From: Pseudopedobacter beijingensis
GTDB lineage: Bacteria > Bacteroidota > Bacteroidia > Sphingobacteriales > Sphingobacteriaceae
Direction: 5' to 3'
Length of the DNA stretch: 64,000 nucleotides
NCBI RefSeq assembly: GCF_042678145.1
Contig: NZ_JBHUDG010000004.1
Location: 262,002 to 326,001, forward strand
Below, piece by piece: positions 46,460 through 55,500 of the stretch; position 1 is the first letter of the stretch; each line of letters starts with the position of its first letter. Under the pieces are notes generated by a model, which was not told where the DNA came from, searched no databases, and saw only the letters and a program-made list of their open reading frames with translations. The position numbers were made by a program, and so were the translations under genes.

Positions 46460-49400
46460 AAGGAGGATTGCTTTCATTCTTTGAAATACTGATATTTAGA
46501 ACAACATAATATGAAGAATGAAATTGATAAAGGAGGTTGTGAATTGCTTTCATTCTTTGAAATACTGATATTTAGAACAACCAGGAGAAACATTTTCATC
46601 TTCTTTATAGGGTTGTGAATTGCTTTCATTCTTTGAAATACTGATATTTAGAACAACTTAACATCATGGTGCAATCATCTCCAACGCGTTGTGAATTGCT
46701 TTCATTCTTTGAAATACTGATATTTAGAACAACTTAGGAAAGAAAAGGTAAAAGAATGGAATGGTTGTGAATTGCTTTCATTCTTTGAAATACTGATATT
46801 TAGAACAACTAACATCATGGTGCAATCATCTCCAACAACGTTGTGAATTGCTTTCATTCTTTGAAATACTGATATTTAGAACAACAGAAAATATTTGCGC
46901 TTATGCATTCCTTTAGTTGTGAATTGCTTTCATTCTTTGAAATACTGATATTTAGAACAACATAAGGGATCAACGGCAATGAAGCCAGTATGTTGTGAAT
47001 TGCTTTCATTCTTTGAAATACTGATATTTAGAACAACAATAAGGGATCAACGGCAATGAAGCCAGTAGTTGTGAATTGCTTTCATTCTTTGAAATACTGA
47101 TATTTAGAACAACACAGATTGGGAAATATTGTTTGCCAATTTAGTTGTGAATTGCTTTCATTCTTTGAAATACTGATATTTAGAACAACTCAAAATTCTT
47201 GAAGAAATCCATAAAATGAGTTGTGAATTGCTTTCATTCTTTGAAATACTGATATTTAGAACAACTAAAAAAGACCTGAATAATATACACGTGTCGTTGT
47301 GAATTGCTTTCATTCTTTGAAATACTGATATTTAGAACAACTACATTATTCTTTTACTTCTCGCATAATTAGTTGTGAATTGCTTTCATTCTTTGAAATA
47401 CTGATATTTAGAACAACATTACTAAATAAGTGTAATCTCTCATAGTTGTTGTGAATTGCTTTCATTCTTTGAAATACTGATATTTAGAACAACATCAGGA
47501 TGCAACAGGAATTAACTGAATTGGTTGTGAATTGCTTTCATTCTTTGAAATACTGATATTTAGAACAACACAAGCAGACAAAACAAAAGCAGAGGAGGAG
47601 TTGTGAATTGCTTTCATTCTTTGAAATACTGATATTTAGAACAACAAAGCTTGTCAACAGTGTTTTGAGTTAGTCGTTGTGAATTGCTTTCATTCTTTGA
47701 AATACTGATATTTAGAACAACTCAGGCACTCCCTTTAATCTTTCGTCCGCTGTTGTGAATTGCTTTCATTCTTTGAAATACTGATATTTAGAACAACTTT
47801 AAAAACACCATTCGCATAGATGAACTAGTTGTGAATTGCTTTCATTCTTTGAAATACTGATATTTAGAACAACATTTGGGGCTGTTGTTAATAGCGCGCG
47901 ACTGTTGTGAATTGCTTTCATTCTTTGAAATACTGATATTTAGAACAACTAGATAGAAGATATGAATGGAACAACAGCGGTTGTGAATTGCTTTCATTCT
48001 TTGAAATACTGATATTTAGAACAACAGGGATATCACGATAGATCCATTTGGGTATGTTGTGAATTGCTTTCATTCTTTGAAATACTGATATTTAGAACAA
48101 CACATGCTGGGGCTGGTACTGGTGGGAACCAGTTGTGAATTGCTTTCATTCTTTGAAATACTGATATTTAGAACAACTTAGGAACTCTAGCAGGAAGGGG
48201 AGTGATGGTTGTGAATTGCTTTCATTCTTTGAAATACTGATATTTAGAACAACAGGAGAAACGGACAAACAAAACTATTCTGAGTTGTGAATTGCTTTCA
48301 TTCTTTGAAATACTGATATTTAGAACAACAGAGTATTACAAAACACTAGACTATTACAGGTTGTGAATTGCTTTCATTCTTTGAAATACTGATATTTAGA
48401 ACAACAGGAGACCGCTTAGGTAGCGGAAAGAAGATGTTGTGAATTGCTTTCATTCTTTGAAATACTGATATTTAGAACAACAAAACAGTAGTGATAGAAG
48501 AAAAAATAATAGTTGTGAATTGCTTTCATTCTTTGAAATACTGATATTTAGAACAACGGTACTATATTTCCGTTGTACTCCCATCCTGTTGTGAATTGCT
48601 TTCATTCTTTGAAATACTGATATTTAGAACAACAGAATGTAGAAAACAGAAATCAAGAGATTGGTTGTGAATTGCTTTCATTCTTTGAAATACTGATATT
48701 TAGAACAACAGAAGGAGATGGTGTGTATGAACGAAACAGGTTGTGAATTGCTTTCATTCTTTGAAATACTGATATTTAGAACAACTCTTCTGATATATCT
48801 TTATAAGAATTTATAGTTGTGAATTGCTTTCATTCTTTGAAATACTGATATTTAGAACAACTGGTGTTTTTGGAGATAAAAGAATTCTAGCGTTGTGAAT
48901 TGCTTTCATTCTTTGAAATACTGATATTTAGAACAACTGCGCTTCTGCCGGATACCCCCTCTCTTTAGTTGTGAATTGCTTTCATTCTTTGAAATACTGA
49001 TATTTAGAACAACCAGAAGAAACTAAATGAACTTGAGATAAAGGTTGTGAATTGCTTTCATTCTTTGAAATACTGATATTTAGAACAACGACGTGGGTTA
49101 GAGACATGACGGATAAAACGTTGTGAATTGCTTTCATTCTTTGAAATACTGATATTTAGAACAACATTGTCTTCCATTACAAACACCAAGTCATGTTGTG
49201 AATTGCTTTCATTCTTTGAAATACTGATATTTAGAACAACGGGACGTGGGTTAGAGACATGACGAAGAAAGTTGTGAATTGCTTTCATTCTTTGAAATAC
49301 TGATATTTAGAACAACCATATATTTAGCCCATACAGGTGGTTTATGGTTGTGAATTGCTTTCATTCTTTGAAATACTGATATTTAGAACAACCTTTCTAT

Positions 49401-50378
49401 GATTTGGATAAATATGTAAATGGTTGTGAATTGCTTTCATTCTTTGAAATACTGATATTTAGAACAACTTCTAAAAATATTTTCTATGTCCTCTTTTGTT
49501 GTGAATTGCTTTCATTCTTTGAAATACTGATATTTAGAACAACTTTATAGCTAATGGAGTTTCATTAAACTTTGTTGTGAATTGCTTTCATTCTTTGAAA
49601 TACTGATATTTAGAACAACGTAAATCTGTAGCAGAAACAGCTACATCTGTTGTGAATTGCTTTCATTCTTTGAAATACTGATATTTAGAACAACCATGAC
49701 TTTGGAGGTTATTGGAAGTCTATAGTTGTGAATTGCTTTCATTCTTTGAAATACTGATATTTAGAACAACAAGAGACATGATTATAGAAGATTTAAATAA
49801 GTTGTGAATTGCTTTCATTCTTTGAAATACTGATATTTAGAACAACATCCTGCTTTGGGAAAAAAACCCATCTCTTGTTGTGAATTGCTTTCATTCTTTG
49901 AAATACTGATATTTAGAACAACTATATATCAACACAGGTACTGCAACTACGTGTTGTGAATTGCTTTCATTCTTTGAAATACTGATATTTAGAACAACTA
50001 CATGGTAGTAATACAGTTACCAATTAAAGTTGTGAATTGCTTTCATTCTTTGAAATACTGATATTTAGAACAACCTAAATACATATAATTTCTTTCTTTA
50101 CTATGTTGTGAATTGCTTTCATTCTTTGAAATACTGATATTTAGAACAACCGGAGAAACGGACAAACAAAACTATTCTGAGTTGTGAATTGCTTTCATTC
50201 TTTGAAATACTGATATTTAGAACAACCAAGGGACTCTATCAGCATTTGCTCAAGTCGTTGTGAATTGCTTTCATTCTTTGAAATACTGATATTTAGAACA
50301 ACTTACTATTGGAACTGATGCAGAAGTGTTTCGTTGTGAATTGCTTTCATTCTTTGAAATACTGATATTTAGAACAAC
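46460..50378 (+). CRISPR. Type II-C CRISPR array, 52 repeats and 51 spacers
   Basis: The repeat is 46 bp, beginning GTTGTGAATTGCTTTC and ending GATATTTAGAACAAC. Spacers are 30 bp except three of 29 bp (36th, 40th and 42nd). Repeats read as identical except the leftmost (46460-46505), whose first nine bases are degenerate. The 5' end of the repeat on this strand is what pairs with the tracrRNA anti-repeat, so crRNAs are made from the plus strand. Four spacer pairs are near duplicates (3/5, 7/8, 24/49, 35/37). Orientation is inferred by comparison with other II-C systems. Confidence 0.98.
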
Positions 50379-50383
50379 ATATC

Positions 50384-50415
50384 TTGTTTTAAAGTTTTGA
50401 ATATCAGTGTTTTAG
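50384..50415. repeat. Degenerate inverted copy of the CRISPR repeat
   Basis: AATATCAGTGTTTTAG (50400-50415) is nearly the reverse complement of repeat positions 22-37, with AATATCAGT perfectly matched; CTTGTTTTAAAG just before resembles the next part with an 8-base insertion. In RNA it could pair with the last repeat (about 50354-50369) through roughly 15 pairs including G-U. Confidence 0.6.
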
Positions 50416-50433
50416 TTCCGAAATCAGAATTAA

Positions 50434-50465
50434 AAAAAGTCGATGTTATAAAGCATCGACTTTTT
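50434..50465. terminator. Bidirectional terminator between array and cas2
   Basis: A perfect 12-bp stem AAAAAGTCGATG (50434-50445) with CATCGACTTTTT (50454-50465), loop TTATAAAG, T-run on either strand. It would stop the rightward pre-crRNA and the leftward cas operon. Confidence 0.9.
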
Positions 50466-50554
50466 GTTTTAATATGTTTTTCGTTTTCTATTTCACAGAA
50501 AATTGTGGGTAATGAGCATAGTCAAACAAGATTAATGTCATCTGCATGTCAAAC

Positions 50555-50884
50555 TTAAAATAATTCCAATTGTTGAGGCGTGTTAGGAAGGTCTTTTTCT
50601 TCTTTTCCATAATAGAGTTCCATCATACCAAATTGCTTATCGGTAATGGTCATAATCCCTACATGTCCTTTGGGTGGAAGCAGTTTCTTTACGCGTTTAA
50701 TATGCACATCTGCATTCTCTCGGCTACTGCAATGCCTCAGATAAATGGAAAATTGGAACATACTAAAGCCATCCCGTAAAAGATCCTTACGAAATTTAGC
50801 GTAAATATGCCTGTCCTTTTTGGTTTCTGTTGGAAGGTCAAAAAATACTAATACCCACAAAATACGATATTCATTTAAACGCAT
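50555..50884 (-). CDS. cas2: CRISPR-associated Cas2
   Basis: A 109-residue Cas2. The N-terminal strand RILWVLVFFDLPTETKKDRH carries the conserved aspartate after the hydrophobic strand; QFSIYLRHCSS and VGIMTITDKQFGMMELYYG complete the ferredoxin-like fold. It forms the Cas1-Cas2 integrase that inserts spacers. It starts 3 bp after the cas1 stop. Last gene of the cas operon, before the terminator. Confidence 0.95.
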   Translation of the reverse strand: MRLNEYRILWVLVFFDLPTETKKDRHIYAKFRKDLLRDGFSMFQFSIYLRHCSSRENADVHIKRVKKLLPPKGHVGIMTITDKQFGMMELYYGKEEKDLPNTPQQLELF

Positions 50885-50887
50885 GGA

Positions 50888-51916
50888 TTAAAAAGGTAAT
50901 TCCCCTTCATCTTGATTACTTTTCCTGTAGGTCGGAGCCTTTTCTGCCGCTAAACTGCTATTTTCCGGAGTCTTGTAAATGGCGACTCGTTTGCTATCAA
51001 AATTTTTTAATACAGGATAATTGATTTTTCTAACAGTGCCTTCATAACATCGAGCTAAAGATGCCGTAGTGTATTGTAAGCCCACCATCAATGGACTGGT
51101 ACCGCGTTCAAATTGCACATCGACAGAAGCTATCGCTAATAGCTGCGATTTTATATTTTGTCCCAATTCCAAAAAATTCTCTCCGCGATCTATTATCCCT
51201 AAAACAATTTTGTCGACATAAGGACGGTAAGGTTCCATAATATCGTCTGCCAGACAATATGCATTGTATTTATTGCGATGATGGATACCTAAGGTAGGCA
51301 TTAAGCCAGAAGAAACCAGTCCACGAGCAACAATTGCCCTTAAAATGGCATAGCCATAATTGAGTAAGTTGTTTGGGGGATCACCCGCTCTGCCCCTGAA
51401 AAACTTGATTTTTTCTGGGAATACATTTTTCCAGTAATAAGCGGCAGCTCTGCCCTCATAATTATCCGGATCACCTGAACGGACAGACCTTGCCCAATAC
51501 ACCATATTATCGCAGGGAATACCTCTCTCGAATAATATGGCAGCCTGATTGAGTATTTTAGCTTGTACAGTCTGTTGCCATAATTGTTTTTTTAAAGGCT
51601 GCGAAGCGTCTACCTGATGACGAAAGCGTTCACTTTGTGTATCATGTCCATCTAAAGGCAGTATCATTCCTGTAGGATGATGAGTGTGGTTACAGGTGAT
51701 AATAGCGGCATTGTTTTCTAGCAATGCAGCTATACAACCATGTGTAATGGTAATTTGTTGATTGTCCAGAATGATGACGCCAACATCTTCTATAGGCACC
51801 GATTTTTTAGACTCCTGTTTTCCTAATACTTTCAGATGGGGTAGATCTATATTGAGCTGTTTGTCTTTTAAGCTCAGATAAGCAGGATTGCTAAAGTAGA
51901 GTGTCCGTTTTATCAT
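50888..51916 (-). CDS. cas1: CRISPR-associated Cas1, type II
   Basis: A 342-residue Cas1 integrase subunit. Metal-ligand residues are visible as Glu in NYEGRAAAYYWKNVF, His in LGIHHRNKYNAYCLADDIM and the following acidic DDIMEPYRP. It is longer than the roughly 300 residues usual for type II Cas1, with a charged C-terminal extension of about 40 residues (AIYKTPENSSLAAEKAPTYR). It is separated from cas9 by about 640 bp containing gene remnants. Confidence 0.96.
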   Translation of the reverse strand: MIKRTLYFSNPAYLSLKDKQLNIDLPHLKVLGKQESKKSVPIEDVGVIILDNQQITITHGCIAALLENNAAIITCNHTHHPTGMILPLDGHDTQSERFRHQVDASQPLKKQLWQQTVQAKILNQAAILFERGIPCDNMVYWARSVRSGDPDNYEGRAAAYYWKNVFPEKIKFFRGRAGDPPNNLLNYGYAILRAIVARGLVSSGLMPTLGIHHRNKYNAYCLADDIMEPYRPYVDKIVLGIIDRGENFLELGQNIKSQLLAIASVDVQFERGTSPLMVGLQYTTASLARCYEGTVRKINYPVLKNFDSKRVAIYKTPENSSLAAEKAPTYRKSNQDEGELPF

Positions 51917-52134
51917 ATCTAATCATTTGATAGTAAACGACTTGTTGATAAGATAAATATATGTTATTTAACTTTAAATACAAAAGTTATTTTTGGATGG
52001 TATATGTTTTTATGATTAATTTCTGCTTTGAAAGTTATATTCACTCTAAATAACTCTATCCAGTAGTTTGTTTCCTCTTTCTGTATTTTTTCAGGTGTTG
52101 TCTGTCTACACGGTAGACTATGGATATTATCTCA

Positions 52135-52300
52135 CTAACCTTCTTTATCTTTAATCCGTTTGATTTCTTTTTTGATATTTTCTGCCCATTTGTAGTCCTC
52201 AGCAGAAAGTGCTTCCTGCAATTCCTCTTCCAGCCATTCTAATTGAATTTTGGAAAATGGTATAAATTTTTTATGCGGTAACCAAGCGAAATAATCATAT
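52135..52300 (-). pseudogene. Remnant with UVR-like motif
   Basis: An open frame of about 55 codons without an ATG reads WLPHKKFIPFSKIQLEW, then LEEELQEALSAEDYKWAENI and KKEIKRIKDKEG before the stop. The second half resembles the UVR motif found in UvrB/UvrC and other proteins. It overlaps the 3' end of the RhuM remnant in another frame. It looks like the tail of a gene joined by deletion. Confidence 0.5.
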
Positions 52301-52548
52301 CCAGATTATAATGCTCTAAATTGTGATTTTTGCCGTCTGAAGCAAGTTGTTTGGAATTTCCGAACAACTGCTTCTCTGTTCAATTCTCCCTCTTCAAATA
52401 TGTATTTAATGTGCTCACTAACATTGGCTTTGCTGGTTTGATAAAGTTCGACCAATTGCGCTTGTGTGAGCCACGCCGTTTCATTCTCAAATTTTACATC
52501 TATTTGAGTTTGGTTGTCGGAAGTTTGGTAGATGATGATTTCGTTCAT
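52270..52548 (-). pseudogene. Truncated, frameshifted RhuM-like gene
   Basis: The N-terminus (EIIIYQTSDNQTQIDVKFEN, ETAWLTQAQLVELYQTS, SEHIKYIFEEGELNREAVV) matches the start of RhuM-family proteins, as I recall them. After KFQTT one extra base near 52344 shifts the frame; in the next frame the homology continues as ASDGKNHNLEHYNLDMIIS and LGYR, then is lost. It begins 3 bp after the cas9 stop, within the cas operon. RhuM-family genes are often carried on mobile DNA; this copy is dead. Confidence 0.75.
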
Positions 52549-52551
52549 TAT

Positions 52552-55500
52552 TTACGCTTTTGAAATATTGCCCAATCTATCCACTTTTAGTTTGATGCAA
52601 ACTTCCGCGATCTTATTTTTTTCATCATCAAACTCTTGATAGTTTGTACTGCCAAATTCCCCGAATCCTAGTTTCGCATCGTATGAAATTATTAAATCCG
52701 ACACACTTGCTTTCAAAAAATAACACTGCTTTTTAGAAAATCTACCAACCTTATAGGTTCGTTGGTTTAATTGTCTTTTATCTTGCCAATCAATTTCTTT
52801 TATTCCTTCTCGTTCTTCATTTGTAGGTACATAAACCAAATCTCCCGGTAATAAAACAATCTTATCAAATCCGTCTTTCTCCTCTGCAACAGGTTCGCCT
52901 TTTATAATTTTCTCAATGGCTTTATGTGTAGCAACAGATCTAAAATCTGTACGTTCCTTGGTTTGCTGATTTTCGTACATTACGAAGTAAACGTTACTAC
53001 CTGCGTCTATTTCTACATATTGCTTACCGAATTTACTTGAACTATCTTTTTTCTCATAAATCGTAACTTTGGTAATTGGCTTTCCTGCTTTTTTTGCAAG
53101 ATTTTCAAGTCCTTCGCCTTTAAACGGTTCAGGGATTCGGTTATCCAAAGTATTCCTTTCTTCATCAGAAAGCATCTGCTTTATTTCTTCGTCTGACGAG
53201 TTTGGATTTTGTTTCTTTAATCCCTTTTGCTTTTCTTCTATTGCTTTTACTTGTTCAGTAAACTCTTCATACTCCCTTAAATGCTCGTGTAATAATTTTC
53301 CTAAAATTGATTTTCCATTTTTGGCATAAGGAATTTTGTCAATTTTCTTCTTGTCAAAACTATCATCAAGTGTTACTCTTTTTGCGGCATATTCTTCAAA
53401 TTTTGCCACTTGAATACACTTATATTCCTCTCCTATAAAATTCTTCAAAGGGTTTTTCTTTAAATGTTTTTTAAGCTCCTTTAAAAGAGTTTCTTTATCC
53501 AGTATAAAAATACCAATTCTATCAATCAAATCTCTAATGATTTTTCTTGCCTCTTGGTCATAAACATAAGGTGCGATTTTCATTTCAGGAGTATTCTGCA
53601 CCAACATTCGGTCTATTTGAATTTCAATTGCTTTAGCAATGTTCTTTTCCTCATAAACTTCTTTCAAATAGATAATTCCCTGGGGTTCTTTAAACATTGA
53701 TCGACGAACTGACATCCATTTCGGATTTGCCTTTTGCTCTTTAAACTCTTTTTTGATTTTTCCGTTTTCTGTTTTGTAATAAGCAGTTCTGTTTTTAGGC
53801 TGAGAAATAATTTTGTTATTGGTTTTGAAACTCACTACCAATTCTTCTAACTTATCTTTCGCATCTTTAGTAAAGTTTTCCCAAGGTTTCTTAAAATCCC
53901 TCACTTTTCCTTTTACTAAGGATTGTTTGATTTTCTTTATTTCTTCTTCGGTATCGGCTGCGTTCAATGTATTTAGGTAACGGATATGTTCTCTTGTAGT
54001 AGTTGCAATAATCAGTGCATCTAATGCGTGATGGCGATGGTCAATACGCTTAGTGTTCAACTTGGGATTTTCTTTTACGTTCAGATGAATAACAGGATTG
54101 CCGTGTTCATCTTTGTCGTGTAAAACATATTCGCCTTTCTTACCTGTTATTTCTTCCAGCCTTTCAAAACGTGGAAGGATTATTTCTTTCCAAACTTTAT
54201 TTAACCCCCAATTATTTTTAAGTTCAGATGTTATAGCACCGCCTGTGAAAATAACACCGTTCTCGTTTTTGGCAACAGGTGCAAGCAATTCAGAAAGCTT
54301 ACGACCAATATAGCGAGTATCATTTAATTGCCGTTCGATAAAATCGTCGGGAACTTCGGTTGCCAACAGGTTTTTAAGTTTTCCTTTTTGAAACTTAAAA
54401 GTTTCCTTGCAATAGGTTTCGTATAATTCCTCTCCCAGAATGAAATACTTCTTTCCACTTATTTCGTATTCTCTTCCCTCTTTTCCTCCATATTGAGCAA
54501 TGAAATTTCTTGCGAGTAACTCACCTTTGTATGGTTTAGGATTGATGGCAGCTTCGGCAATAACTAAGTTGTTGAAGCTGTCATTTTTCATTTTTTTACG
54601 AGGAATTATATGTTCAATTTCATATTGTGCTTTATCAAACAGTTTGCTTAACGGAATTATTTTCCCTGTATAAGGCGAACGGCAATTTTGACTTAACCAA
54701 AGTGCATATTTTTTAATTTCCTGTTCTGTTGGTATTTTTTCGTCCTTTACTTTTTTTGCCCAATCAATCTCTGACTTGTTGGTAAGATTACGCCAAATCC
54801 TGAATTTATCAATATCAATAGGACTTTCAGGGTTTGGATTGACCTCAAAATTAACTTGTTCAACCTCATCATCATCATTGTATTGTTCGATGCCGTCATT
54901 CATCAATTCATAAAGCAATTTTTTAATTCTTTGCTTCTCATCGAAATTGCCTTTTTGATTTTCTGAAATCTTTTTGCGTTCGACAGCATTATTTTTCAAA
55001 TCTCTCCCCAACTCAATATGTATCTCATCAATATCACCATATTTACTCCATACATCACGTACCAAAAACATCGTTTCCCGCACAATTTGTTCTACAACAG
55101 GGTTTCTCAAACTGTTATTCGGAATTTCTTTTTGTATGTATTTACTTAATTCCTCAACAGTGTGAATTGGTGTTTTGTCTTTTTCGGAATGTTTATCGTA
55201 AATCAAATATCCTGCTTGGTAGGTATTCAATCCTTTTGTCAAATCATCTTTGCCGATAAAACTTTTCAGGACTTGCTTTTGCACATCATCATCAGCTATT
55301 TCATTCAACCGTTTAATACTGTTATTAACGCTCTCTAAACGCTCTTTAATTTTAGTTGCTCTTTTTGTAGTTTGTTCAGAAATATCTTGTTCATTCCAAT
55401 GCTTTCCGCAACGCATTACAGGCAACAGTTTTTTAATGGCACAAGCGGAATATGAACCATATTCATTTTTTAATTCCGACAGTTTGCAAAATGCTTCAAT

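Noticed and set aside
49058..49288. Open reading frame of 76 codons inside the array
   Set aside because: It is a translation of CRISPR repeats and spacers, not a gene.
50384..50465. tracrRNA at the right end of the array
   Set aside because: It matches the repeat's middle rather than its 5' end; the segment at 57424-57513 has the full tracrRNA layout.
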